From Selaginella moellendorffii (lineage: Eukaryota > Streptophyta > Lycopodiopsida > Selaginellales > Selaginellaceae), in contig NW_003314263.1 of assembly GCF_000143415.4 (NCBI RefSeq), positions 3,221,436 to 3,285,435 on the forward strand: a DNA stretch of 64,000 nt, read 5' to 3'. Under the pieces are notes generated by a model that saw only the letters and a list, made by a program, of their open reading frames with translations, was not told the origin of the DNA and made no database searches. Positions within the stretch are counted from its first letter, which is position 1; each line of letters starts with the position of its first letter. The translations under genes were made by a program, and so were the position numbers. Shown here one piece after another: positions 1-10,885 of the stretch.

Positions 1-520
1 TATAGTAGGGATAGTGGGTAGGTCGGGCATGGCCGACCAACCTGAGGCATAGTCTAGCTCCCGCTTGCGTGCCTGTCCTTATTCTGCGTCCGGCTTGGGT
101 CTAAGCCCAAGTTCCATTCCATGCTAGTTGGTGGAGTACCCATATCCTCACGTTAGGCCACCGGTATGCCGAAATAGCGCCAGACTCCGTTTGGCTCCGT
201 TTTGCGTGCTGGTCCTGGCATTGGTATGCTGGTTGCTCCAGGACTGTTCCAAGTCGCTCCGGGCTCCTGTCCCTTCGCTCCTTGGGCTATATACTCGGGA
301 GTTGCTCCGTGGTCCGGTTCCATCACTCCTTGGCATCACGCTTGGGAGTTTGGCACCGTTCCTTCGTTCAGTGGCCCAAGGCCCTGAACCTCGGGTTCCT
401 GTGGACACGTGGCATGGACACGTGGCATGTGACACGTGGCATCTGTCACGTGGCACAAAGAGGGTTTAGGTTCCGCTTCGTGGTGTTATCCTATGGTAAA
501 TCACCATAGGATAAAGGGTC
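1..520. other. Repeat-like GC-rich sequence, no gene recognised
   Basis: I recognise no protein here; the overlapping open frames on both strands look like by-products of GC-rich sequence. It holds short repeated phrases (variants of 'cgctcc', 'ccttgg') and ends in the ACGTGGC repeats listed separately. A short stretch at the very start resembles the reverse complement of the degraded sequence near 10034-10050, which suggests both belong to one dispersed repeat family. Confidence 0.4.
403..456. repeat. Four close copies of an ACGTGGCA motif
   Basis: Four copies of a gacacgtggcat-type unit (the last reads gtcacgtggcac) lie within about 54 bp. The core CACGTGG is the plant G-box/ABRE core bound by bZIP and bHLH factors. 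The same core recurs in the LTR-like sequences at about 2745, 4200, 5025 and 16681, so it is probably part of a retroelement regulatory region rather than a host promoter. Confidence 0.6.
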
Positions 521-2690
521 AAAACCACGTGCGCCACAGCGCTCAAACATGTTGTTACTAGCGACTGGGATGCCATGGAGAGTCAAAACCATGGGATTGT
601 CTATGCTAGATTATATGGCAATTGGAAAGCTTGCGAAAGGAGAGGCTTTAGCAAGCTAAGGGACAAAGTTCCTTCAAAAGGTTCCCAAAGACAATTCTAG
701 ATAGCTAGATACCTAAAAAGCCAAAGTGTAAATGGTTCATAGAACGCGCAAAATCAGAGTGGCGCAGCAGAAGCGTGGTCTTGAAGCTTGCCATAAGGCG
801 AGGCTATCAAGGTTGGGGAAATAGTTCCCAAGGGTTCAAAGAGAGGGCTTTGAACAAAAGTTGATGGTTAAGGACTTTCACGCTTATGCATGAACCATGT
901 TACGGTGGCCGGATGACTTGCTAAGTGAAATTGGCAAGTCGAGGGAACAAATACCCTAGTTGAAGGTGCTAACTTCAAAAGGGGTGGCCCATGAGGCCAA
1001 GCATGGAGGAGTCCATGCATGATCACAAACTTGTCAAGTGAGAGGGCTTGGCAGTGCGGAGGAACTAAGTTTCTAAGCTGTGATCTGTAGCGCACTTTAA
1101 GAATAATTTGGTGCACCGGTGTGGGGAGTCGCACTAGGCATCTTGTGTGATGCCGTCCGTAGATGCATATACAGAGGTTGGGTTTGAGTCCCGACCCTCT
1201 AGTGCTTGGGTTCGAGTCCTAACTCACTAGGGTGTGGTGATGGTTTGGAATATGAGGACACTCATATTTTGGTGGTCATGAACTCTCAGTGGGGAGACTG
1301 GTTTGGGCACACCGCCAAACGAGGGATGCCTCAGAGTCGTGATGCATGGTTAGATTGCTTAGTGTGAAAGCTTGGCATATCTAACTTGAACATTTTGGTG
1401 CTAAGGGCACCAAGGACGAAGTGAATGAGATGGGGACACCCGGTCTCAGTTGCTATGGACCCTTGGCCAGAAGGGCTGGCTTGGGCGCACCGTCGAGTGT
1501 GGGGGATGCCCCCGGGGTCATAGGTGACAACTTAAAGGTCTAGGAGACCTAGTACCTATTGGCAAACCTATTAAGGTGCCGAGGTTAGATCACTAGGTGA
1601 TCTTATGGCTAAAACAAGGACAAGGTCCTTGTGAGGTTAAAGGATAAAGTTCCAAGTTCAAAGTGTCGATTGGAACTATTGATGATGGTGTGGTTTGGTC
1701 AAGGTGACCAAGTGGGAAAAACACCTACGGGAAATGAGCTATGTCAATGCGATGGCATAGTAAGTCCGAGGAAAGCAGTCTCTATAAAAAACCCATGGGA
1801 GGGTCACAAAGTTGGGCTGTGGATAGACCCTATAGTAGAAGATGCTAAAGAGACGTACTAGGGGTGAACACCCTCTGGACTTGGCAAAGGAGAGTCTTTG
1901 CTATGGAACCGAAAGGATACCTCGAAAATGGAGGTAGCGATCCTATGTTGCTGGGTGCAACAATCAAGGATAGGAGCAAAAGACTGTGGCTAAGTAAAGA
2001 GCCATGGGAATCATGGGAAAGAATCCAAATGGCAAAGTTAGGACAAAAACAGAAAGGTGTTGAGGGCTAACAGATTGTGGGAAAGGCAATGTGTTCCCAA
2101 GGAGGGATTCTTAATTGCTCCGATTTGGGGAAAGCGGAAGCTCCAAGGGTGGGAGCGGTAAGGTAGCCAAATGATAGGGCCGTGGACAGCCCTAGCACAA
2201 ATTATGATAACTGGAACTTAGTGCTAAAGGTGCCAAGAAATCAAAGAGAGGATGATGGTGCCCTCAAGTAGAGAACTTCCTAGGAGAAGAAGTGGAGTTG
2301 CACAATATGTGCAATGCAAGGTGTCGAAAACACCTAGGAAACTTACTTTGAGAAGTCAGAATTAAAAAGTTCCAAAGTGCAAAGGGTTATATCGATGGAA
2401 ATTGGGACTACTTGAGAATGAGTAGTGGGATTGAGTTAGGGAAGGTGTCTCTAATAGGTTTAGCAAGAACTAAACTAATAAAAGGAGAGAACCACCACAA
2501 GTGGTTGAATGAGTCTCTAAGTTGGAGAGACAATGCGCCTTAGAGGGTGAACAAGGCATGGTGAGCCTTCGGTGTCAAACCATTATCGAAAATTGGCGAG
2601 GTGCCAAAAGTGGAAAGGGTAATACATGTTGGTATTACTTTATGAAATAGTCTGTCGTTCGATGAGGACATCGAACTTCGTCTATGGGTG
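521..2690. other. Retroelement-derived DNA without recognisable genes
   Basis: No coding domain is recognisable. Two short frames at 1631-1861 and 1864-2070 are adjacent and in the same direction, but their translations match no family I know. The stretch 1145-1500 resembles the LTR-type repeat at 8240-8460, so this region is most likely the remains of a related LTR element or its untranslated interior. Confidence 0.4.
1145..1500 (+). repeat. Divergent copy of the 8.2-kb LTR repeat
   Basis: This segment follows the order of motifs seen at 8240-8460 and 8660-8880: a 'ccgtagatgcata..acagaggttggg' phrase, two tRNA B-box-like motifs (gggttcgagtcc type), a 'ggtggtcatgaactct' phrase and 'ggcacaccgcc..gggatgcc'. 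Similarity is clear by eye but interrupted. It marks a third, older copy of the LTR belonging to the chromovirus pol at 5.2-8.1 kb, and could be the remnant of its 5' LTR. Confidence 0.55.
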
Positions 2691-2699
2691 GTGGAGTTG

Positions 2700-3640
2700 T
2701 GAGACATAAAATCCCTAGGCCCCAAAGTGGAGCCGAAAGGGCGCCACGTGGTAGTGGCTAAAACAAAAGCCAAATGAGCGTAACACGTTTGGACTAAAAG
2801 CTCCGACTTGAAAAGGTCGAGAGTGGGAGTGGAACTCCCTACGAAGTGCTCGAGGAACAAGCACGAAGCGAGAGATAAGTGAGTCTCTAGAAAAGGGACA
2901 CAAGAGGACCGACATATGACATGTGGAAGTGTCCGAGATGGAGTCCGAGATGGAGTTCGAGATGAATCCGAGACGGAGTCCGAGATGGACCCGAGATGGA
3001 GTCCGAGATGGACCCGAGATGGAGTCCGAGATGGAGTCCAAGGTGGACCCGAGATGGACCCGAGATGGAGTCCGAGATGGAGTCCGAGGTGGACCCGAGA
3101 TGGACCCGAGATGGACCCGAGATGGAGTTCGAGATGGAGTCCGAGATGGAGTCCGAGATGGAGTCTGAGATGGACCCAAGATGGAGTTCGAGAAGGACCC
3201 GAGATGGAGTCCGAAGTCGAGACTGAGACCAAGACCGAGACCGAGAACGAGACTAGGACCGAGACCGAGACCAAGGCAGAGGCAGAGATTGAGACCAAGG
3301 CCGAGGCAGAGACCGAGCCCGAGCCCGAGTCCCAGTTCGAGTTCGAGTCCGAATCTGAGTCCGAGTTCAAGTCTGAGAAGGTGAAAGCCCAAAGCATTTG
3401 TCTCCCAGACCTTGGGGGGTTTGGTGACCTCCAAAAGTATAGTGAGGGGGAGGACTGCAGTGGAGCCAGTTTGGCCAGGAAAGGCCAGTTTGGCCCAGGA
3501 AGGCTATACCCAGTGTTGGGTGATGAGCTGCCCACTGGGAAGTCCAAGACTAGAATGAACACAGACTGACAAGCGGGGTAGCTTGGTGAAGTGTTCAAGA
3601 GACGGCTCTAGTTCCCCTGGGAGATCGACTGGCCAATGCT
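2700..3640 (+). repeat. Left arm of a large LTR-like inverted repeat
   Basis: This arm is mirrored, with differences, by 4378-5075. The outer ends correspond (gccccaaagtggagcc at 2719 against ggctccactttggggat near 5040), as do the inner ends (gctctagttcccctgggagatc near 3606 against its complement near 4383). Related arms occur at 15450-16100 and 31860-32190. The central part is a GA-rich minisatellite. The arrangement is two facing copies of one LTR-like sequence, with the LTR 3' end (3640-4372) between them. Confidence 0.8.
2923..3385 (+). repeat. GA-rich minisatellite (gagatggagtcc units)
   Basis: About 460 bp of near-perfect to degenerate 12-bp units of the type gagatggagtcc / gagatggacccg, fading into ccgagaccgag-type units. 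All frames on both strands are open because of the biased composition. I therefore do not treat the long open frames here (about 200-350 codons) as genes. Shorter, more decayed versions lie at 15690-15850 and 32080-32170. Confidence 0.9.
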
Positions 3641-4372
3641 CCCAGTCCAAGTGTGGGTGGCACTACCTACTTGGATACCAGGCGTGGCTCAATGGAACCT
3701 CGCTCTAAGCCCATGGCTAGAGCACCTAAAGGCGAAAGGTGGGGAGAGTACCCATGAGGCTTGCGTAAGGCCACAGTGTTCCGAAACGTTGTCCCAAAGT
3801 CCCAAACGGTGAAAGGGAAGAGGAGCAGTCCTCTAATGCAGTGACCAAGGATACGGTCACATGGTGAGGAAGTCCCAAAGGATAGTGGGACTTAGAGGTC
3901 AGGCCTGCGGGCCTTGATCTAGTGGCAGTGTTGGCGAACATGGCCATGGACAAAAAGGGACTTAGTGGGGACTGGAAAAGAGTTGTCGGAGAAGGCCATT
4001 TCCCATATCTACAGGCATCCTAAGGATGCTAAGGAGTAGATCTGGGATGATCACTCACGGACGGATGGCCCAATCTTTGAGGGATGGGACTATGATGCAG
4101 GTGGCATTAGACCACCAGTGTGACCAAGGTGAATGGGCATGGCCTTAGCGTAATGGGCCGATATGTTGGTGGTACCTTGGGGTGCCGGTCATGGGATCGG
4201 ACACGTGGAGCACTTGGACCAAGTGCAAAGGTGGAGTGGCATGGATGCCATTCTCGGGGCTAGCGAGCCCCAAGTCCTAACTGGGACTTATGGAGGTTGT
4301 GAATGAGACTCCTCCAAGTGGTTGGAGGTGCGGTAAGTGACTAAAGTAAAATGGAAAAATTAATCGCTTACA
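3641..4372 (+). mobile_element. LTR 3'-end segment of a Ty3/gypsy-like family
   Basis: The sequence is collinear with 16110-16843, where it is followed by a canonical iMet primer-binding site, so this is the 3' part of an LTR ending in ...ttaca at 4372. Here no primer-binding site follows: the sequence turns directly into the inverted arm at 4378. A further inverted copy lies at about 33390-34180. Confidence 0.65.
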
Positions 4373-4377
4373 CAGCC

Positions 4378-5075
4378 ATTCGATCTCCCGGGGGAACTAG
4401 AGCCGGCTCTTGAACACTTCACCAAGCTACCCCACTTGTCAGTCCGTATTCACTCTAGCCTTGGACTTCCCAATAGTTATTCTATCACCCAACACCTAGG
4501 CACAGCTTTCCTAGGCCAAACTGGCTCCACTGGAGTCCTCCCCCTATTATACTTTTGGAGCTCACCAAACCCCCTCAGGGTCTAGGAGACGAACGCTTTG
4601 GGCTTTCACCCTTAGGCTCGGACTTGGACTCGGACTCAGACTCGGACTCGGACTCAAACTCGGACTCGGACTCAAGCTCGGTCTTGGCCTCGGCCTCGGC
4701 CTTGGTCTCAGTCTCAGTCCCAATCTCAGTCTTGGTCTTGGTCTCTGTCTCAACCTCGGACTCCATCTCGGGTCCTTCTCGGACTCCATCTCGAATTCCA
4801 TCTCGGGTCCATTTTGAACTCCATCTCGAACTCCATCTTGGACTCCACCACGTGTCATGTGATGGTCCTCTTGTGTCCCTTTTCTAGAGACTCTCTTATT
4901 GCTCGCTTTATGCTCGTTCCTTGAGCACTACGACGGGAGTTCCACTCTTACTCTCGACTCTTCAAGTTAGAGCTTTTATTCCAAATGCATTACACTTGTT
5001 TGGCTTTCGCTTTGGCCACTACCACGTGGCACCCTTTTGGCTCCACTTTGGGGATTAGGGATTTGTGTCTCACAG
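4378..5075 (-). repeat. Right arm of the LTR-like inverted repeat
   Basis: This is the reverse complement of much of 2700-3640. It includes a ctcggactcggact-type satellite (4610-4860) that is the complement of the GA-rich units. It lies directly before the pol coding region, where the gag gene of a Ty3/gypsy element would be expected, so the 5' half of the element appears to have been replaced or rearranged. Confidence 0.8.
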
Positions 5076-5189
5076 ACAACTCACTAAAGGAACCAAAACA
5101 GCATTTTTGTGCTTACTCTCAGAGAGGAGTGACAAAAAGACGGGAACAAAAGAAGTCTTTTAGTGATTCAGTGGTTGTTGGACCAATTC

Positions 5190-6597
5190 CAAGATACCAT
5201 GCCGGAGGAGCTACCGTCGAGGTTACCCCCCGAACAACCGATAGAACACAAGATCGAGCTAGTAGAAGGTGCTAAGGCGGTGGTTTGTACACCCTATCGG
5301 TTGAACAAAAAGGAATTCAAGGAGCTCAAACGCGTATGTTAGGTTGAGCAAGTCACCATATGGTGCACCAGTGTTATTTGTGAAAAAGAAAGATGGATCT
5401 ATACACATGTGCATAGACTACCGATTGCTCAATAAGTATACAAAGAAGAACAAGTACCCTTTACCAAGGATTGAGGACTTATTCAATAAGTTGAGAAAGG
5501 CAAATACTTCTCAAGGATTGACCTAAGGTCAGAATACTACCAGATCAGGGTAGCAGAGGAAGATGTCGAGAAGATAACCTGTTGGACAAAGTATGGAAGC
5601 TTCACGTTTCTAGTGATGCTCTTTGAGCTATGCAATGCACCAGCAACATTCTCAGCGTTGATAACCTATATTTTTGTACCATATCTGGATCATTTCGTGG
5701 TTGTCTATATTGACGACATCTTGATCTATAGCAAGACCCTAGAAGAGCATGCTGAACACTTGACGAAGGTGTTTGAGAAACTAAGGGAACACCAGCTGTA
5801 TACTAAAGAGAGCAAATGTGACTTTGCTTAACAAGAAGTAAAGTTTCTCAGGCATGTGGTGAGCAAAGACGGGCTTAAGGTGGACCCTGAGAAGGTCCAA
5901 GCGATCCAGAATTGGGAACGACCATCAAATGTACACAAGTTAAGGGCATTCTTGGGGCTATGCAATTACTACCAAAAGTTTATCAAACACTATTCGAGAG
6001 TAGCTCTACCTTTAACGGACCAAAAGAGAAAAGGGAAGATGGTATGGATGGTGGAATATGAGGCGGCATTTGTCCATTTCAAAGGGAAATTGAGTAAGGC
6101 TCCCGTGTTGGCATTACCAGAATTTGGTAAGGACTTTGAGGTAAAAACGGATGCTTCAGACTTTGCGTTGGGCATAATGTTGAAGCAAAACAACCATCCA
6201 GTAGCGTTCTTCTCGAAGAAGTTGGATAAGGCTCAGCGAAAGTGGCCTACCCACAAGAAGGAATTCTTTGCGAGTGGTCAAGGCACTCAAGGAGTGGCGA
6301 TACTACCTTAGGAGACACTTCAAAGTTTACATAGACAATGTGGCAATGAAACATTTCTTGTCACAGACCGACCTGAGGGGGAAACAGGGTCGATGGGCCA
6401 ATGCTTTGGCCGAGTTTGATTGCGAGATTCTGTACAAGCTTGGGAAGAGCAACATCATGGCAGATGCTCTAAGTCGAAAAGTGAGTTTGAAGTTGGCAAT
6501 ATCTAGCATAATAGCAACCTTTTGGGATGATGTGCGGACAGTATATGAGAACGATGGTCTAGCACAAGAAGTGTTACTGAGGAACCTAGAGGCGTAA
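5190..6597 (+). pseudogene. Ty3/gypsy pol: reverse transcriptase and RNase H (decayed)
   Basis: This is the reverse transcriptase and RNase H part of a plant chromovirus-type Ty3/gypsy polyprotein. The reading frame opens around 5197 with a MPEELPSRLPP-type start of the RT region. It continues with a [10 protein letters not shown] motif at 5350, the catalytic YIDD box at about 5706-5717, the DGLKVDP / YYQKFI connection region, and the RNase H start KTDASDFALG at about 6141. Stop codons and small shifts break it (for example at 5340, 5524, 5829 and 6309), so it cannot encode one protein. No gag or protease is recognisable upstream. It copies RNA to DNA in an intact element; here it is a relic. 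Confidence 0.9.
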
Positions 6598-6599
6598 GA

Positions 6600-7705
6600 A
6601 GCTCACCAAGGAGATGAGTTGCTAATGGAAGAGAAAACAGGCTATGCAAAATGCAATGGACTCATCTGTTATAAACAAACGAGGGTGTATGTTTCAGAAG
6701 GGGAACTAAGGAAGGTAGCCTTAGAAGAGTATCATGACGGACCTCTTGCGAAACACGGCAGAGTGCCCAAGACGATGGGCTTACTCAAGAGGAAGTATCA
6801 CTGGCTAGAAATGGCTAAGGACGTCCAAGACTATGTAAAGCCATATCCAACATGTCAGTAGGTTAAAGCTGTGACTAAAGCTAGTGGGAGCTTGTTACAA
6901 AGCATCCCAATTCCAGATTGTCTGTAGAAATGTCTTACGATAGACTTCATCATGGGACTCCCCCCAAGTGAGGGGTTCGATACGATATTCGTGGTGGTGG
7001 ACCAATTTTCAAAGATGGCACATTTCATACCCACCACAACAGAAGTGGATGCGGAAGGTGTGGTGAAGCTATTCTTCTAATAAGTGGTTTGAGTGTGGGG
7101 AAGGCTAAAGGAGATCATCTCAGATCGAGATAAGATCTTCATCAGTAGGTTTTGAAGAACTCTCCTGGAACAATATCGCACCTAGTTGAAATTCAGCACA
7201 GCCTATCACCCACAGAGAGGTATTGGGTAATAAGTCAAGTTGGATGGCACTAACACTTCTTGACAGATGGACAAATGGAAAGGGTGAATAGGTAGTTGGA
7301 GGATTATTTGCAATGCTATGTCTCTGGAGACCAGATTGATTGGGTAAGTCATTTGGGACTTGCGGAAATGTGCTATAACAACTCATCACACTCAAGTATC
7401 GGGGTGAGTCCATAGGAAGTCATCAATGGGTGAGTTATTGAAGGTCTTGTGGAACTTGGCATGGCCAAGTATCATGGAGAGTTACCTGCAGTGAAGGCAT
7501 TTACGGTGGAAAGACTCAACATTTGGAATCTAGTGAGGGATTCCTTGGAACAGGCTTAACAAAGGTAAACCAAGTATGCAAACCAGAAGCGTTGGGATGT
7601 AGAGTTCCAACCTGGGGAGAAGGTGTGGTTAAACATTAAAAACCTAAGGCTACCAAGTGGCATTAGCCAGAAGCTGACCCAAAAGTAAAATGCATGTATT
7701 CATAG
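6600..7705 (+). pseudogene. Ty3/gypsy integrase (decayed)
   Basis: Translation shows the HHCC zinc-binding region (6730-6860) and the integrase core: IDFIMGLP and VVVDQFSKMAHF at about 6940-7022, and ISDRD near 7118. The region inserts element cDNA in intact relatives. It is broken: the first Cys of the Cx2C pair near 6840 reads Tyr, a stop follows at 6859, and two stops sit near 7078. About 45 bp of foreign-looking sequence (about 7215-7260) separates AYHPQ from DGQME, which are adjacent in the family. Confidence 0.85.
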
Positions 7706-7712
7706 AAATGAA

Positions 7713-8117
7713 TTGATCCTAAGTACCTTAAGTAGATTTGCGGGGCTTTACGAGATTGAGGCACAAATTGGTAAGGTGGCTTACCAACTCCGACTTCCTC
7801 GAGAGATGGGGAAGATGCACCCTATGTTCCATGTGAACTTACTCAAGCCATACTTTGAGGATCCGCTTCACAAAGACCAAGTAAGACCTTTACCTAAGGT
7901 TATCCAAGGGGAAGAGGAATATGAAGTCGAGGTCATCCTTAATGCACGCAAGAGCAAGCGACAAGGACGCGAGGTGAGAGAGTTCCATGTGAAGTGGAAA
8001 GGATTTCCACACTGCGAAGCAACATGGGAACCGAAAGAGAACCTAGCGAACGCGCGAGATCTAGTGGAGGAATTTCTGCATGGCAGAACTCTATGTACTT
8101 ATGCAAAGTTCAATTAA
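7713..8117 (+). pseudogene. Integrase C-terminus with chromodomain
   Basis: This 134-codon open frame is the C-terminal end of the integrase. It contains the segment leading into the YEIEAQIG / YQLRLP region and MHPMFHVNLLKPY, followed by a chromodomain (EYEVEVILNARKSK ... EFHVKWKGF ... ATWEPKENL) at about 7915-8075. The chromodomain assigns the element to the chromoviruses, in which it directs integration to marked chromatin. The frame is intact but is cut off from the upstream integrase by stops. The stop codon is followed at once by LTR-like sequence. Confidence 0.9.
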
Positions 8118-8900
8118 AAGTATCAATTTGAGAAGTTGAGCAATGGCATATGTTGGGACCCGAAGGCGCGCCGAAGGTAAGCTAATTAGCATGGGTTAGC
8201 TAGGTTGACCAGGCGTAGGGAGCTACGCCCGACTCCCTGCGGGGATGTCGAATCCGTAGATGTATTCTACGGAGGTTGGGTTCGAGTCCTAACCCCCTAG
8301 TAAAGCAAGGCTGGGTTCAAGTCCCGACCCTATACTAGGGCGTGGTGAGGTGAGGAGTATAGGGACACCTATATTCCGTTGTCATGGGCTCTTGGCCGGG
8401 GAGGCTAACTTAGGCACACCGCTAAGTGGGGGGATGCCCCCGGAGACATGGTCAACAAGTCGTTCTGCAAACACTCAGGATCTAGTGGAGGAATTTTTGC
8501 AAGGTAGAACTTTATGTACTTATGCAAAATTCAATTAAAGAATCTATTTTGAGAAATTGAGCAATGTCATGTGTTGGGACCCAAAAGCGTGCCGAAGGTA
8601 AGCTAATTAGCATAGGTTAGCTAGGTCGACCAGGCATAAGAAACTACACCCAACTCCCCGCAGGGATGTCAAATCTGTAGACGTATTTTACAGAGGTTGG
8701 GTTCAAGTGCCAACCCTCTAGTAAAGCAAGGCTGGGTTCAAGTCCCAACTCCATACTAGGGCGTGGTGAGGGGAGGGGTGTAGGGACACCTATACTTTGT
8801 TGTCCTGGGCTCTTGGCCAGGGAGGCTAACTTAGGCACACCGCTAAGTGGGGGGATGCCCCTGGAGACATGGTTAACAAGTTGTAAGATTAAAAAAAGGT
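8058..8900 (+). repeat. 421-bp tandem duplication of chromodomain tail plus LTR-like sequence
   Basis: The sequence starting gatctagtggagg at 8058 recurs at 8479, and the two units (8058-8478 and 8479 to about 8890) are roughly 85-90 percent alike by eye. Each unit contains the last codons of the integrase, a tgttgggaccc motif that could be the LTR start, two tRNA B-box-like motifs and a 'ggcacaccgctaagtggggggatgcc' phrase. A slipped or unequal exchange inside the 3' end of the element is the simplest explanation. Confidence 0.85.
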
Positions 8901-8989
8901 GTTTGATATGGGCATCAAACTTCTTCTATGGGTGGTGGAGTTGTAAGGAATTAACTCCCCAAGGGGTCAAAGGCTAAAGGATCCTCGAA

Positions 8990-9385
8990 AGCATGACTCG
9001 GTCTCGAACTCGATCTCAGACTCGATCTCGGACTCGATCTCGGACTCGATCTCGGACTCGATCTCGGACTCAATCTTGGACCCAATCTCGGACTCAGTCT
9101 CGGACCTAATATCGGATCTCAGACTCAGTGTCGAACTCAGTCTCGGAGTTGGTCTCGAACTCAGTCTCGGAGTTGGTCTCAAACTCAGTCTCGGAGTTGG
9201 TCTCGAACTCAGTCTCGGAGTTGGTCTCGAACTCGGTCTTAGAGTCGATCTTGGACTCAATGTCAGACTCGGTCTCGGGCCTGATATCGGATCTCGGACT
9301 CGGTGTCAAACTCGGTCTCGGAGTTAGTCTCGAACTCGGTCTTAGAGTCGATCTTGTACTCGATCTCGGACTCGGTCACATCCGA
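8990..9385. repeat. CTCGGA-type satellite
   Basis: About 395 bp of tctcggactcgat / tctcggagttggt units. It is the same family in composition as the reverse complement of the GA-rich minisatellite at 2923-3385 and the tract at 4610-4860. Frames on both strands are open only because of the repeat. Confidence 0.9.
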
Positions 9386-9389
9386 TGAA

Positions 9390-10556
9390 CTTACTGCCTT
9401 GGCTTTAGCTAAGTTCCCTTGCCAAGGTTCCCACTTATTGTACTAGCTCTTACTTAGTCTTGCTTGGTTTCAACTACTCACTGCACGAGCAACGGAGCAT
9501 TAGCCATCCATCCACGGATTCCCAAATCTCTCCCAATCCCCCTCCCCGGGTTAGATTGGATTTAAAGTTCGGCTACACTCCCTGCAGGAACAAGCAGTCA
9601 AGCACACCAAGCCTCTAGATTCTTAACATCCTTTGGTACAACAAGACTCGATCATGGGACCCTCTAAGTCCTAAGTCTTGGGTGCAACATTTGCTTCGGG
9701 ACGCTGGGGGGAAACATCGTGGCCCAACGGCCTGGTATAGGTACCTCTACCCCCCCACTTCCATCCTGAAGGGAAGGCCCAAGCCCCTAGGAAGGGCGAG
9801 GACTAATGATCCCCAAGGTACTCAAGGGGGGCCCCCCTCCCCCCGAGCCGGGAGCCCCGTATTGGGTTTCCCTTTGGGGAGGGGGAGCTGTTTTTGAGCA
9901 CTTCCCGGGGGGGCCCCTTGGGCCCCATTAAAGCCCATGTTCATTCCCACCCAAGGCCCTTGGGCCCCAATTTCAACCTAAAGTGGGTTTGGAAGCCCCC
10001 CTAGAGAGTTTTTTTAAGACGGGTTCCGGGACCCCACTATCCCTAATATATTTTGGGAACCCCCGGGAGCCCCCCCCCCCCCCCCCCCGGGAGACACACG
10101 CTTTGGGCTTTCACCCCCAATATTAGTCAGATAGACGAGATAAGCTGGCAAATTAGATATGTGATAATTATGTATTTTCAAGTTTCACAAGTTTTGCAAG
10201 AATGTGCCTACCTTGTAATGTTGATTGCAATATTTATGTGGGGATTGGAGTTACTAGATTGGCTAGAAGATGGCACATCTTAATAGTTTATACTAAACCA
10301 AAGCAAAAAGGAAAGAAAAATTGTTGTTGTCTATCATGTGTTGCAACAAGGGGAGCAAAAGGTTATTTCTTCACCAAATCTATTTTTTATAAGCATAGGA
10401 AAACACTTATTCTCACTAAAAATGCACAAGCTAGGATGGTGGAAAATTATAGAGTGGATTTTGGGGGAAAGTCAAAACCATATAATCCAGTAAATGGGTT
10501 TGGATATGATTTGTGAGAAAACATCATATTTATCACTAATGATGTTAGAAGTAGTG
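9390..10556. other. No recognisable gene; poly-C tract and low-quality-looking sequence
   Basis: I see no gene. The stretch 9700-10110 is rich in runs of C and G, with an uninterrupted C run around 10069-10088. It is flanked by gggagacacacgctttgggctttcaccc, which resembles 4585-4615 and shows it is a damaged copy of the same LTR family. 10120-10550 is AT-rich and unrecognised. Confidence 0.5.
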
Positions 10557-10885
10557 ATACCTATCATCGTTTTTCCAAACGAAAGAACAAAAACTAATTG
10601 GAAATCCAGGTACTTTGGTGGAACGAAGCTTTCATTGGAGCTTATGGAGGAATTGCTGCTGACTGCCTCAAAGACGCACCAACGCACATTGTCAAAGCAA
10701 AGGTTTTCTTATGTAGTTTGGTGTTGTCTACTGACTTGCATCGAGTGTGTAGATCTACCTGGTTCTCAAGCCTGGCTTTGATCATCTTGGAGATGTGTAC
10801 CCTCTCCTAAGCATTGGTGTTATTAGTTTCGATCTTTATGTCTTGATGGGCAACGAATCCAGCTTCAGCTTCAGCTTGCACAAGT
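10557..10885 (+). other. Left end of PPR-TEBICHI block, copy A
   Basis: From about 10557 the sequence is collinear with 22742 onward and 39064 onward. It contains an ag/gt-flanked open segment (about 10608-10690) starting just after 'atccag' that is conserved in all three copies but matches no family I know. Copy A lacks the 600 bp found upstream in copies B and C, so the boundary near 10557 is a rearrangement breakpoint. Confidence 0.6.

Noticed and set aside
2540-3598. Long open frames on both strands (up to 352 codons)
   Set aside because: They translate the GA-rich minisatellite and its complement into Ser/Asp- or Glu/Arg-type repeats. Openness on both strands reflects composition, and the flanks are LTR-like.
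8990-9385. Possible CRISPR-like array
   Set aside because: Contiguous short units with no spacers, in a plant nuclear context.
8967-9388. Overlapping frames rich in Ser/Val/Leu or Glu/Ser
   Set aside because: Products of the CTCGGA satellite; all frames are open at once.
10053-10283. A 76-codon frame starting in the poly-C run
   Set aside because: It depends on a homopolymer of uncertain length and shows no domain.
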